Positions 16,408-26,326 are shown, numbered from the stretch's first letter. The stretch: DNA of 64,000 bases from Microbacterium pumilum (GCF_039530225.1 NZ_BAAAOH010000001.1:186001-250000), one strand, 5' to 3'. Made by a program: numbers and translations. The notes: generated from the sequence alone by a model not told the origin.

Positions 16408-17496
16408 TCAGCCGGCAGGTCGGGGGTAGACCACGCCGTCGAAGAGCTTGCGCGCCGTGCGGACCGATACCGACGTCCCGCGCCAGAACCCCGCATCATC
16501 CTGGTGCACGCCCACACGCGCAGGGAACGAGCCCGTGGGGTGCTCGATCTCGATGGGCCCGTCCGCCGGCAGGTCCGCGAGGTCCGAGCCGACGGCGCCG
16601 GGGATGCTGACTCCGGCCGCGACGGATGCCGCCATGAGCACCCCGATCGAGGTGTGCACCCGGCGAGGGATGAACGCGCGGGTCGAGATCGCGCCGCCGG
16701 AGCGGGGCGCCGAGATCAGGAACATCTTCGGCACCGTCTGACCCGACACGTCGCCCAGCCCCATCAGAGGCCCTGCTGCGAGGCGGATCTGTTCCAGCGT
16801 GCGCACCAGGTCTGCTCGGCCTTCCAGGTCTGCGGGCGCTTCGTGTCCGCTCAGCCCGAACTCGTCGGCGCGCAGCAGCACGACCGGCATCCCGTTGTCG
16901 ACGAGGGTGACACGGTGCCCGGCGATCTCGTCGGCGGCGCTTCCCGTCGGCAGCAGCGGCCGCTCGGAGGCGAGTTCGAGCTGGATCAGCGCCGCGCTCC
17001 CGGGAACGCCGTCGATCGTGGTGTCACCGGCGTAATCCGGGCGGCCGCCGGGCGTCCGAAAGACCGCGGTGGCGGCATCCCCTGTGTTGAGGAGACGGAT
17101 GCGGACGGTCGTCTCGTCCCCTCCGGAAGGAACGAGGCCGCGTTCGACGGCGAACGGCCCGATGCCTGCGAGCAGGTTGCCGCAGGTCTGTGCGTCGCTC
17201 ACGAGAGGCTCGTCGACGGCTACCTGAAGGAAGAGGTAGTCCACATCGAAGTCCGGGTCCGTCGAAGCGGATGCGATCGCGACCTTGCTGGTCAGCGGAT
17301 GCGCGCCCCCGATGCCGTCGATCTGTCGCGAGTCGGGGCTCCCCATGATCCGCAGCAGGAGGTCGGCGCGCACCTCGGGGTCAGCGGGCACATCGTCCGC
17401 GAGGAAGTAGGCGCCCTTCGATGTGCCTCCCCGCATCAGCATGCAGCGGATGCCGTCACGGACCGCTGCGGTCGCGTCGACGTCAGGGCCCGCCAT
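16408..17496 (-). CDS. galD: 4-oxalomesaconate tautomerase (PrpF family)
   Basis: 362 residues. MLMRGGTSKGAYF (19-31), GSPDSRQIDGIGG, LVSDAQTCGNLLAGIGP and GLGDVSGQTVPKM are signatures of the PrpF/GalD family, which shares the diaminopimelate-epimerase fold. GalD converts keto-4-oxalomesaconate to the enol form used by the hydratase. The ATG lies inside the end of the aldolase gene (14-base overlap), and the divergent neighbours are aromatic O-demethylases, supporting GalD rather than the propionate PrpF role. Confidence 0.85.
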   Translation of the reverse strand: MAGPDVDATAAVRDGIRCMLMRGGTSKGAYFLADDVPADPEVRADLLLRIMGSPDSRQIDGIGGAHPLTSKVAIASASTDPDFDVDYLFLQVAVDEPLVSDAQTCGNLLAGIGPFAVERGLVPSGGDETTVRIRLLNTGDAATAVFRTPGGRPDYAGDTTIDGVPGSAALIQLELASERPLLPTGSAADEIAGHRVTLVDNGMPVVLLRADEFGLSGHEAPADLEGRADLVRTLEQIRLAAGPLMGLGDVSGQTVPKMFLISAPRSGGAISTRAFIPRRVHTSIGVLMAASVAAGVSIPGAVGSDLADLPADGPIEIEHPTGSFPARVGVHQDDAGFWRGTSVSVRTARKLFDGVVYPRPAG

Positions 17497-18190
17497 CGCC
17501 GTATTCCGCCTGCGTCACATACGTCACACCGAGCTCGGCGAGCACCCCGCGGAGGTCGTTGAGATCCAGTGAGATCTCGCCCGCCTCGTAGCGGGCGCGG
17601 TTCGCCGCTTCCTTCGCGGCGCGGGCCCGGGATGCCTCGAGCGCCGCCGCGGCACGCCTGCGCGGAACGATGGTGACACCGTCGTCGTCGGCGACGACGA
17701 CATCCCCCGGATGCACGACGACACCGTCGAGCACGACGGGAACGTTGACCGCGCCCGCCGTGTCCTTCACGGTCCCCTGCGCGCTGACATGAGCGCTCCA
17801 CACCGGAAAGCGCATCACCCGAAGCTCGGCGGTGTCGCGCACGCCGCCCGTCGTGACATAGGCGCGCACGCCCCGCACCTGCATCTGGGTCGCCATCAGC
17901 TCGCCGATGAACCCGTGCGGCGAGTCCGTGGTCGGCACTACCACGATGATGTCGCCATCGCGGGCCTGCTCGATCGCCGCATGCACCATGAGATTGTCGC
18001 CGGGCGCGGTCTGCACCGTGATGGCCGTGCCGGCCACCGCCGCGCCCTGCTGGATCGGGCGGATGCGCGCCCCGACGCAGCCGATGCGTCCCAGTGCTTC
18101 GTGCACGGTGGCGGAGCCGAACTCGGCGAGCGCGTCCACGACGTCCCGCTCCGCCCGCGCGATGTCGGTGACGACGACGTGGTCGCTCAC
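17483..18190 (-). CDS. galC: 4-carboxy-4-hydroxy-2-oxoadipate aldolase / oxaloacetate decarboxylase (RraA-like)
   Basis: 235 residues. The RraA/HMG-aldolase fold is seen in FGSATVHEALGRIG, GDNLMVHAAIEQARDGDIIVV and the GGVRDTAELRVM active-site loop with its Arg-Asp pair that binds the metal-enolate. The product splits CHA to pyruvate and oxaloacetate. The GTG start at 18190 overlaps the hydratase stop (GTGA); a longer open frame upstream is antisense or shifted. Named galC by family and by gene order; ligK is the equivalent name in Sphingobium. Confidence 0.85.
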   Translation of the reverse strand: MSDHVVVTDIARAERDVVDALAEFGSATVHEALGRIGCVGARIRPIQQGAAVAGTAITVQTAPGDNLMVHAAIEQARDGDIIVVVPTTDSPHGFIGELMATQMQVRGVRAYVTTGGVRDTAELRVMRFPVWSAHVSAQGTVKDTAGAVNVPVVLDGVVVHPGDVVVADDDGVTIVPRRRAAAALEASRARAAKEAANRARYEAGEISLDLNDLRGVLAELGVTYVTQAEYGDGGP

Positions 18191-18942
18191 GCGAGCACGT
18201 CCGTCACCTGCGGGAAGTACCGCATGTACGCCTCGCCCATGGTCTCGTGCGCGAGCCCCAGGTTCGGACCCGCGTTGCGCTTGACCTGCACGCCGCGACG
18301 CACCGCGAGGTCGGTGTAGTACGACCACATGTGCTTCTGGGCCGGAAGGCACTCCATCGCCGCCCGCTTCTTGGGGAACGCCTCGGTGATGTCGAGCAGC
18401 ACGTTGGGCTTGAAGTCGGACTGCTCGGGCTGGTGCGGCTCGAAGAAGAACACCGGCGGCGCCCCGATGATCTCGTCTTCGGACGGGAACGACCCGTCGG
18501 AGTTCGCGACGCCGATCGCCTGGGCCAGGATCCGCGCCTGGAGCGCCATCCGGCCTGCCGCAGGGTGATCGCCGTTGTAGGGGTCGGCGAGCGGATGGGT
18601 CAGCACGACCGTCGGCTGCACGCGGCGATAGACGTCCACGAGGGCCGCGACGGCTTCGGGACCCTCGGCGAGCGGATAGTCCCCCAGGTCGAGGAACTCG
18701 ATCTCGGCGCCGAGAGCGGATGCTGCAGCACTCGCCTCTTCGCGGCGGATGGCCTTGATCTCGTCGAGGCTCTTGCCCTGCAGCCATTGGCTGGCAGACT
18801 CGCCTCGCTCGCCGTACGAGAGGCACACGACGACCGCGCGCTCGCCCCGCATGGTTGCAGCGGCGATGGCTCCGCCGGCCCGCCAGACGAAGTCCCCCGC
18901 GTGGGCACTGACGACGAGGACGCAGGATGCGTTGTCGGCCAC
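18187..18942 (-). CDS. galB: PIG-L (LmbE-like) family protein, probable 4-oxalomesaconate hydratase
   Basis: 251 residues. The LmbE metal motif appears as SAHAGDFVWRAGG rather than the deacetylase AHPDDE, and later motifs are THPLADPYNGDHPAAG and FFFEPHQPEQSDFKP. The hydratase GalB of gallate catabolism belongs to this family, and the order galB-galC-galD here supports it. The GTG at 18942 is preferred to GTG 18948 because AGGAG lies five bases upstream. It hydrates 4-oxalomesaconate to CHA, first step of the operon's lower pathway after ring cleavage. Confidence 0.83.
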   Translation of the reverse strand: MADNASCVLVVSAHAGDFVWRAGGAIAAATMRGERAVVVCLSYGERGESASQWLQGKSLDEIKAIRREEASAAASALGAEIEFLDLGDYPLAEGPEAVAALVDVYRRVQPTVVLTHPLADPYNGDHPAAGRMALQARILAQAIGVANSDGSFPSEDEIIGAPPVFFFEPHQPEQSDFKPNVLLDITEAFPKKRAAMECLPAQKHMWSYYTDLAVRRGVQVKRNAGPNLGLAHETMGEAYMRYFPQVTDVLA

Positions 18943-19046
18943 TTGCACTCCTGTTCACGTCGGACTGCCACCGAGGCGACGGCCGGCCGCGCGCCGGCAG
19001 CGGCCGCGGCATGTGCCCATGGAACCACACAGCTCGAGCATTGGTC

Positions 19047-19066
19047 AAGATTCTGTAAACAATCTT
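19047..19066. promoter_or_regulatory. Candidate GntR/FCD operator (AGATTGNNNACR family) between galB and ligM-like gene
   Basis: On the minus strand it reads AAGATTGTTTACAGAATCTT, part of an inverted repeat CAAGATT-N8-AATCTTG (19046-19067). The AGATTGNNNACR core also occurs twice upstream of the aldehyde dehydrogenase (31344-31360, 31366-31384) and once at the liv promoter (25434-25450). The GntR/FCD protein at 30639-31298 lies beside the two-copy site. Confidence 0.55.
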
Positions 19067-19080
19067 GGCGACCGGCGATC

Positions 19081-20558
<1,478 letters not shown>

Positions 20559-20609
20559 GACCAGCGGATGCCGCGGCATCCGTCTTCGCCATCGAAATGG
20601 AGTGCACCC

Positions 20610-21968
20610 ATGCCTGAAACCGTCGCCGACGCGATCGAGCGCGCCGGCAGCCCCGTCGCCCTGCTGCGCAATGCTCAGGCTCGCCCGACGATCTTTCCCG
20701 TCACACCGGAGTTCACGAACTGGCGCTCCGAGCAGCTGTCGTGGCGCACGTCGGTCGCGCTGCTCGATCAATCGCACCACATGACCGATCTGTTCATCTC
20801 GGGTCCGGATGCGCTGCGCCTGCTGACCGACACCGGAGTGAACAGCTTCGCGAACTTCGAGGTCGACAGGGCCAAGCAGTTCATCGCCGTCAACCACGAG
20901 GGCTACTTGATCGGCGACGCCATCCTCTTCCACCTCGACGAGGACTCCTTCGACCTGGTGGGCTGGTTCATGGTGCTGGACTGGGTGCAGTTCGTCGGCG
21001 AGAAGGGCGACTACGACGTCGCATTCGAGCGCGATGCGAACTCGCTGATGCGCGACCCCGGCGTTCCGCCGAAGCTGTATCGCTACGAGCTGCAGGGCCC
21101 GAACGCCCTCGCGCTCATGGCGGAGCTCACGGGGGCACCCGTGCCGCCGACGAGGTTCTTCCACATGGCGCGGTTCACCATCGACGGGCTCGACGTGCGC
21201 TCACTGCGTCACGGGATGGCAGGGCAGCCCGGCTTCGAGCTCTTCGGCCCGTGGGCAGAGGGCTCGCGAGTCCGCGAGGCGATCATCGCCGCGGGCCGGG
21301 AGTTCGGCCTCGTGCTGGTGGGTGCGAAGGCGTACTCGTCGGCGAACCTGGAGTCCGCCTGGGTACCGTCACCGCTCCCCGCGATCTTCACCGGTGAGGC
21401 GATGGCCGAATACCTCAGGTGGCTCCCCGCGGCGCGGGCCGGGTCGCTCGCCGGCAGCTTCGCGTCGGACGACATCGAGGACCACTACCTGACGCCGTAC
21501 GACCTGGGCTACGGGCGCAGCGTCTCGTTCGATCACGAGTTCATCGGCCGAGCGGCACTCGAGCGGCACGCCGCCGGTCCCTTGCGGACCAAGGTGACGC
21601 TGGTGTGGAACCCCGAGGACGTCGCGTCCGCCCAGCGCTCGCTCTACGAGCCGGGGACGCCGGCGAAGTACATCGACCTCCCGAAGGCGCGGTACGGCGT
21701 CTACCAGGTCGACCGCGTGCTCGCAGGCGGGGCGGATGTCGGCATCTCGCACGACGTCGGCTACATCACCGGTGAGCAGGTGTTCGTCTCACTCGCGAGC
21801 GTCGACGCCGACCACGCGGAGCCCGGCACGGAGGTCGTGGTGGTGTGGGGCGAGAACCCGAACTCGGCCAAGCCCGCCGTCGAGCCGCACAGGCAGGTCG
21901 AGATCCGCGCGACGGTGTTCCCGGCGCCGTACTCCTCGTTCGCGCGCGAGAACTACCGCAAGAACTGA
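20610..21968 (+). CDS. LigM/DesA-family aryl O-demethylase, divergent paralogue
   Basis: 452 residues with the family fold: LRNAQARPTIFPVTPEF, LDQSHHM (His57), HGMAGQPGFELFGPW and VGAKAYSSANLESAW with the catalytic-type Tyr242. Two positions differ from LigM: Phe29 replaces Tyr, and Trp119 (DLVGWFMVLDW) replaces the Arg thought to hold the substrate carboxylate. It is closer to the DesA-like subgroup. Its methoxy substrate may therefore be syringate-like or lack the carboxylate. GGAG lies seven bases before the ATG; 51 bases separate it from ligM. Confidence 0.82.
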   Translation: MPETVADAIERAGSPVALLRNAQARPTIFPVTPEFTNWRSEQLSWRTSVALLDQSHHMTDLFISGPDALRLLTDTGVNSFANFEVDRAKQFIAVNHEGYLIGDAILFHLDEDSFDLVGWFMVLDWVQFVGEKGDYDVAFERDANSLMRDPGVPPKLYRYELQGPNALALMAELTGAPVPPTRFFHMARFTIDGLDVRSLRHGMAGQPGFELFGPWAEGSRVREAIIAAGREFGLVLVGAKAYSSANLESAWVPSPLPAIFTGEAMAEYLRWLPAARAGSLAGSFASDDIEDHYLTPYDLGYGRSVSFDHEFIGRAALERHAAGPLRTKVTLVWNPEDVASAQRSLYEPGTPAKYIDLPKARYGVYQVDRVLAGGADVGISHDVGYITGEQVFVSLASVDADHAEPGTEVVVVWGENPNSAKPAVEPHRQVEIRATVFPAPYSSFARENYRKN

Positions 21969-21986
21969 CCCCTTCGCTCCTGCGCC

Positions 21987-22039
21987 GTGTCCCACTTTCC
22001 GCCGGAATCGGGCCTCCAATCCGGCGAAGAATGGGACAC
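21987..22039. repeat. Palindromic repeat unit A
   Basis: A 53-base imperfect inverted repeat opens GTGTCCCACTTTCCGCCGG and closes CCGGCGAAGAATGGGACAC. A second, closely similar unit follows at 22082-22133. They lie between the convergent genes ending at 21968 and 22168. Confidence 0.8.
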
Positions 22040-22081
22040 GGAGAATGACAGCCCCGCTCGGCAGGCTCGCCCAGCTTCGCC

Positions 22082-22133
22082 GTGTCCCAGTTTCCGCCGG
22101 AATCCGTCCTCCAAACCGGTGAAAGTGGGACAT
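22082..22133. repeat. Palindromic repeat unit B
   Basis: The second copy opens GTGTCCCAGTTTCCGCCGG and closes ACCGGTGAAAGTGGGACAT, in the same orientation as unit A and sharing the central CCTCCAA. It may act as a bidirectional terminator or belong to a REP-like family. Confidence 0.8.
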
Positions 22134-22167
22134 GCACCAGCCAGCGGCGTCGACTGTGGCGGATCCG

Positions 22168-22944
22168 TCAGCCCTTCTGGGCGTCGGCGATCCGCCGCAG
22201 CCACGACAGCGTCGCCCGCGTCATGTCGGCGGGCTGACCCGACGCCTCGATCTCGGCCATCGCCGCCCGCACCTCGACCTCGCGGCGGGCCGCGTGCCGG
22301 TGCGTGCCCTCGACGAGCCGGTCGACCCGCTCGCGTCCGTTCACCCCGAGCTCTTGCGCCAGCTGTTCTCGCAGCCACTCCTCGGCTCCGATGGCGCGCG
22401 CCGCGCCGACGCTCTCGATGACGAGCGCCGCGAGCCCCTTCATGAAGACCGAACGCAGCAGCCGCAACCGCGCGGCCGCTCCGGCGCCCGCGTCGAGCAC
22501 CTCGACCGGCACCCCGAACGGCCCAAGTCGCTCTGCGAACATCCTCGCCCCCTCGCCGCTGGCGATCAGCTCGGTGCGGTGACCCGCACGGGGCACGGGC
22601 GCGAGGACCGCGACATCCGCCATCGCCACGCCGTGCGCGACGGCGAACGCTTCGATCTCCTGCTTGAGCGCGGGGGACGCGGTATTGAGGTCGGCGTACA
22701 CAGCGGAGCTCGCCATCGCGGGCAGGGCGTCACGGGCGACGGATGCCGCAGCCGCTCCCCCGACGAGGCTGATGACCACTTCGGCACCCGCCAGAGCATC
22801 GTCCAGGTCGGCGAACTGCGCGACATCCGGATCGCCGAGCTCGTGGTGCGGGTCGTAGCCGCGGACGTACGCGCCGGCCTCGCGCAGTCCGCGGGCGTAG
22901 AGCCGTCCCGCCTCGCCGAGCCCGAGGATGGTGATCGTCGTCAT
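22168..22944 (-). CDS. NAD(P)-dependent oxidoreductase, 6PGDH-type N-domain with DUF1932 C-domain
   Basis: 258 residues. The Rossmann start ITILGLGEAGRLYARGLREAG binds the dinucleotide, and the C-terminal helical part (RSVFMKGLAALVIESVGAAR) matches DUF1932. The family resembles 3-hydroxyisobutyrate dehydrogenases; the substrate is unknown. Its ATG overlaps the iclR stop by four bases, so it is co-expressed with that regulator and presumably acts on an intermediate of the same aromatic route. Confidence 0.8.
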   Translation of the reverse strand: MTTITILGLGEAGRLYARGLREAGAYVRGYDPHHELGDPDVAQFADLDDALAGAEVVISLVGGAAAASVARDALPAMASSAVYADLNTASPALKQEIEAFAVAHGVAMADVAVLAPVPRAGHRTELIASGEGARMFAERLGPFGVPVEVLDAGAGAAARLRLLRSVFMKGLAALVIESVGAARAIGAEEWLREQLAQELGVNGRERVDRLVEGTHRHAARREVEVRAAMAEIEASGQPADMTRATLSWLRRIADAQKG

Positions 22945-23831
22945 CGTGCGCCGCCCCCGAGACCTGCCGGCGACGACACCGGGTGGTCGCGCTCGAACGA
23001 CGCGAAGTAGTCGAGCGAGCGCTCCGATGTTCCGATCAGCGCCCGGATGCGCCGGTCGGGTGGTGCGCTGTCGGGCAAGTACGCCTCTTCGAGCGCGTGC
23101 GTGATGCCGGCCGCCGCCATCGTCAGCAGCTCGATCGCCGGCTGCGGCGGCGTCGCGTCATTGGCGACGACCACTCCGATCGCGGCGTACACCGCACCGT
23201 GCGGGCCGAAGACCGGCACCGCGATCCCGCGCGACTCGGTGTGGATGTGCCCGTCGGTCACCGCGAAGCCATCGGCGTGCACATGACGCAGCGCCGCGCG
23301 CAGCGCCCCCTCACCGCGGATCGTCGCCGATGTGTACGCCGGCCAGCCGGCGGCGATGGTCTGCTCGACGACTTCGGGTGCGGCGTGTGCCAGCAGCACG
23401 AGCCCGCTGGAGCTGACCGGCAGCGGGGTGCGCCCGCCTATCAGCGTCGCGTTGGTCACCGCGTCGCGCGTCGACATCCGCTCGATGAACAGCACGTCGA
23501 GCCCGCTCAGCACGCCGAGCTGCGTGTGCTGCCGAACCCGCGAGTGAACGGCGCTGAGCCATGGCCGGGCGAGCTCACGAAGCCCGAGCGCGCCCGGCGT
23601 GCGCGAGGCGAACTCCCACAGGCGCACTCCGAGCCGGTACGTCCGATCCGGCATCCGCTCCACGAGGCCCTCGCGCTCGAGTTCGGTCACGAGGCGGTGG
23701 GTGGTCGACAGCGGCATGTCCGCGGCATCCGCAATCTCGGTCAGCGTCAGGAACGGCCGCAGCGTGTCGAACGCCTGCAGCACCCGCAGGTGCTTGTGCA
23801 GCACCGACTCTCCTGCTGATCCGCGAGCCAT
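22941..23831 (-). CDS. IclR-family transcriptional regulator
   Basis: 296 residues: winged HTH (about 28-66, LTEIADAADMPLSTTHRLVTELEREGLV) then an IclR effector domain (SSSGLVLLAHAAPEVV, GIAVPVFGPHGAVYAAIGV). The start is taken at ATG 23831 with AAGGAG five bases away; a GTG directly before it is too close. It is 71 bases after an O-demethylase gene and translationally coupled to the DUF1932 gene. A TTCCGTTGARCGGAA palindrome lies 37 bases upstream and again beside the liv/demethylase divergent promoters, pointing to autoregulation and control of uptake. Confidence 0.9.
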   Translation of the reverse strand: MARGSAGESVLHKHLRVLQAFDTLRPFLTLTEIADAADMPLSTTHRLVTELEREGLVERMPDRTYRLGVRLWEFASRTPGALGLRELARPWLSAVHSRVRQHTQLGVLSGLDVLFIERMSTRDAVTNATLIGGRTPLPVSSSGLVLLAHAAPEVVEQTIAAGWPAYTSATIRGEGALRAALRHVHADGFAVTDGHIHTESRGIAVPVFGPHGAVYAAIGVVVANDATPPQPAIELLTMAAAGITHALEEAYLPDSAPPDRRIRALIGTSERSLDYFASFERDHPVSSPAGLGGGAR

Positions 23832-23867
23832 CACGTCTCCTTCGACCAGACGCCATGCTAGCCGCGC

Positions 23868-23882
23868 TTCCGTTGAGCGGAA
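23868..23882. promoter_or_regulatory. Candidate IclR operator TTCCGTTGAGCGGAA upstream of iclR
   Basis: 15-base near-perfect palindrome 37 bases before the iclR ATG. It differs at one base from the perfect copy at 25339-25353. Confidence 0.65.
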
Positions 23883-23902
23883 GCAGGGCGAATGCCGCGG
23901 CT

Positions 23903-25276
23903 TCAGTCGTTCGCGCGATACACCGTCCGGGCGTAGTCGTGGTACGGCGCCGGCGCGACCGTCGCGCGGATGCGCACCTGACGGTGTGCGGCATCGACCT
24001 GCGGCTTGCTCGAGATCGGATCCTCACCCCACAGCACCTCGACCTGCGAACCCTCGGCGACGTCGGTATCGACGGTCGCGAGCGAGGTGTACAGCTGGTC
24101 GAAGGCGACGTAGCCCGCATCTGTCGAGATGCCCACGAGGCGGTCGTCCTGCAGCACCTGGTCCATCTGGAAGAGGCCGTAGCGCGCTTTCGGGAACTCG
24201 AGGAACTTCGCCGGAACACCCGGTTCGAGCTGCGATCGCACGACGGCCGCGACATCCTCCGCGTTCCACAGCAGCGTCACTTTCCGGCGCCTCTGGTTCT
24301 CGGCGTGGTGCTCCAGCGCTGCACGGCCGTGGAAGTCATGGTCGAAGCGCACCGACTTGCCCAGTCCGAGGTCGTACGGGGTCATGTAGTAGTCGTGGAT
24401 GTCGGCGGATGACAGCGATCCGCCGATCGAGCCGGCGCGCGCGGCCGGCAGCCATTCGCGATACTCGGCGAAGTCGTCGTCGAAGATGGCGGGGAACGGC
24501 GTGGGCACCCAGCCCGCCTCGAGCGGCGTCACCGAGTAGGCCTTCGCACCCACGCGCCGGATGCCGAACTCGGCGCCGGCGTCGAGGAGAGCGTCGAGCA
24601 CGACCGCATTGTCTTCCCAAGGTCCGAAGAACTCGAAACCGGGCTGTCCCGCCATCCCGTGTCGAAGTGCCTTGACGGGCCTGCCCGCGATCTGCACATC
24701 GCCGATGTGGAAGAACCTCACCTCGGGCACCGGGCCGCCGAAGACCTTCTGCATGACCTCATTCGCCCGCGGTCCCTGCAGCTCGTAGCGATAGAACGTC
24801 GGCGGCCCCTGCCGCATGTTCGAGTTCGCCTCGAGCCGATGGTGCACGTCCCGTCCCGCGGCCTCGGCCCTCTCTGCAGTGAAGCGCACCCAGTCGATGA
24901 GCAGGTGATGACCGATGAGCACGAGTCCCTCGCGGTCGTCGGAGTTGTAGAACAGGATGCCGTCGCCGATGAGATAGCCGTCCTGGTTGACCGAGATCAG
25001 CTGCTTCGCGACGCCTGGGCGGAACGTGGCGAACGTGTTGGGCGAGATGCCCTGCAGTATCGGGATGAGGTCGGCGCCGCCCAGGAAGAGCTGCGTCATA
25101 TGGTGCGACTGGTCCATCAGCGCGACGCTGGTGTTCCACGCACGCTGCTCGTCGCGCCAGTTCGTGAACTCCGGAGCGACCGGAAACGTGAACGCGGGCC
25201 AGTCCTGATTGCGCAGCAGCTGCACGGGGCTTCCGGCGCGGGCGATCGCCAGGGCGAGAGATTCGGATGTCATCAT
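23903..25276 (-). CDS. LigM/DesA-family aryl O-demethylase, second divergent paralogue
   Basis: 457 residues of the LigM/DesA fold: FPVAPEFTNWRDEQRAW, MDQSHHM (His59), HGMAGQPGFEFFGPW and VGAKAYSVTPLEAGW (Tyr247). The LigM Tyr31 position is Phe31 and the carboxylate Arg position is His123 (LIGHHLLIDW), so specificity should differ from both the ligM-like copies and the copy at 20610. The ATG at 25276 follows GAAGGAAGG; a second ATG is at 25273. It is divergent from the liv importer, sharing its control region, so its substrate is probably the imported compound. Confidence 0.82.
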   Translation of the reverse strand: MMTSESLALAIARAGSPVQLLRNQDWPAFTFPVAPEFTNWRDEQRAWNTSVALMDQSHHMTQLFLGGADLIPILQGISPNTFATFRPGVAKQLISVNQDGYLIGDGILFYNSDDREGLVLIGHHLLIDWVRFTAERAEAAGRDVHHRLEANSNMRQGPPTFYRYELQGPRANEVMQKVFGGPVPEVRFFHIGDVQIAGRPVKALRHGMAGQPGFEFFGPWEDNAVVLDALLDAGAEFGIRRVGAKAYSVTPLEAGWVPTPFPAIFDDDFAEYREWLPAARAGSIGGSLSSADIHDYYMTPYDLGLGKSVRFDHDFHGRAALEHHAENQRRRKVTLLWNAEDVAAVVRSQLEPGVPAKFLEFPKARYGLFQMDQVLQDDRLVGISTDAGYVAFDQLYTSLATVDTDVAEGSQVEVLWGEDPISSKPQVDAAHRQVRIRATVAPAPYHDYARTVYRAND

Positions 25277-25338
25277 CGACCTTCCTTCGGGGGTATCGAC
25301 CTCAGCGTACGAACGCCCGGACGGCGGCGCCGAGCCGT

Positions 25339-25353
25339 TTCCGTTGAACGGAA
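25339..25353. promoter_or_regulatory. Candidate IclR operator TTCCGTTGAACGGAA, perfect palindrome
   Basis: Seven-base arms around one base. Leftward, a -10-like TACGCT (complement of 25304-25309) puts this site near -50 of the demethylase promoter, a position where IclR-family activators usually bind. Confidence 0.65.
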
Positions 25354-25433
25354 GGCTCGCCGCGGAGACAGGCGGAGCGCGCGACCATGGGCGCACGGGA
25401 TCACGATTGGGAAACGTGTGCGGGAATCGCGCC

Positions 25434-25469
25434 AAAATCGTTGACAATCTGCGCGCGAATACGTACCGT
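25434..25469 (+). promoter_or_regulatory. liv promoter with overlapping AGATTGNNNACR site
   Basis: TTGACA (25441-25446), 17 bases, TACCGT (25464-25469) is the best promoter match in the window. The -35 box sits inside the minus-strand site AGATTGTCAACGATTTT (25434-25450), related to the sites by the GntR gene and galB. Binding there should repress the importer. Confidence 0.65.
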
Positions 25470-25543
25470 CCCATTCACGGGACATGTGCGCCCGTGCACC
25501 GACCGCGCCCGAGTCAGACGATGCGACGAAGCGAAGGATGAGC

Positions 25544-26326
25544 ATGGCCGCTCAGCTGATACTGCAGGACGTGAGTCTGAGGTTCGGTGGCATCAAGGTC
25601 CTGCAGGACGTCTCGTTCACGGTCGAGCCGGGCCGGATCTTCGGGCTCGTCGGCCCCAACGGCGCCGGCAAGACGTCGCTGTTCAACTGCATCAGCGGCC
25701 ACTATCGGCCCAGCGGCGGCTCGATCAAGATCGACGACGTCGAAGTCAGCGGCTCGCGACCGGCGATGCTGGCGGGTCACGGGCTCGCCCGAACGTTCCA
25801 GCATCCGGCCCTGCGGCTTCACGAGACGGTGCTCGAGAATGTGCTCCTGGGCGCTCACACCCGGCTCCCCGGCGGCCCGGTCGAGTGGGCGCTTCGCCTG
25901 CCGCGCACGTGGCGTGCAGAGCGCGCGCTGCGCGAGGAGGCGCTGGCACTGCTCGAGCGACACGGACTGGGATGGGCCGCTCAGCTGCCGGCCGACGAGC
26001 TCTCGCACGGACTGCACAAGGGCATCGAGCTGTGCCGGGCGCTGCTCATGCGGCCCCGCCTGCTGCTGCTCGACGAGCCTGCCGCCGGCCTGCCGCACAC
26101 CGAGGTGGAGCAGCTGATCGAGACGGTGCGGCGCCTCCGCTCCGAGGACGACATCACCGTGATCATCGTGGAGCACCACATGGGCCTCATCGCCGCGCTC
26201 ACCGACCGTGTCGTCGTGCTCGACCACGGACGCAAGCTCATGGAGGGAAGCGCCACCGAGGCCCAGTCCGATCCCCGCGTCATCGAGGCCTACATCGGGA
26301 AGGATGCCGCTGATGACGCTGCTTGA
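25544..26326 (+). CDS. livG: Branched-chain-type ABC transporter ATPase (LivG-like)
   Basis: 260 residues. Walker A GPNGAGKTS, the LivG-typical ARTFQHPALRLHETVLENVLLG, a signature loop that reads LSHGLHKGIELCRAL instead of LSGGQ, and Walker B LLLLDEPAAG followed by the H-loop VEHHMG. The start at 25544 is chosen for AAGGA six bases away. It energises the hydrophobic-amino-acid/aromatic-type importer encoded by the next four genes; context indicates an aromatic acid as cargo. Confidence 0.88.
   Translation: MAAQLILQDVSLRFGGIKVLQDVSFTVEPGRIFGLVGPNGAGKTSLFNCISGHYRPSGGSIKIDDVEVSGSRPAMLAGHGLARTFQHPALRLHETVLENVLLGAHTRLPGGPVEWALRLPRTWRAERALREEALALLERHGLGWAAQLPADELSHGLHKGIELCRALLMRPRLLLLDEPAAGLPHTEVEQLIETVRRLRSEDDITVIIVEHHMGLIAALTDRVVVLDHGRKLMEGSATEAQSDPRVIEAYIGKDAADDAA

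Noticed and set aside
18187..18942. Calling the PIG-L protein an N-acetylglucosamine or mycothiol deacetylase
   Set aside because: The AHPDDE deacetylase motif is changed to AHAGDF and the gene is coupled to galC and galD.
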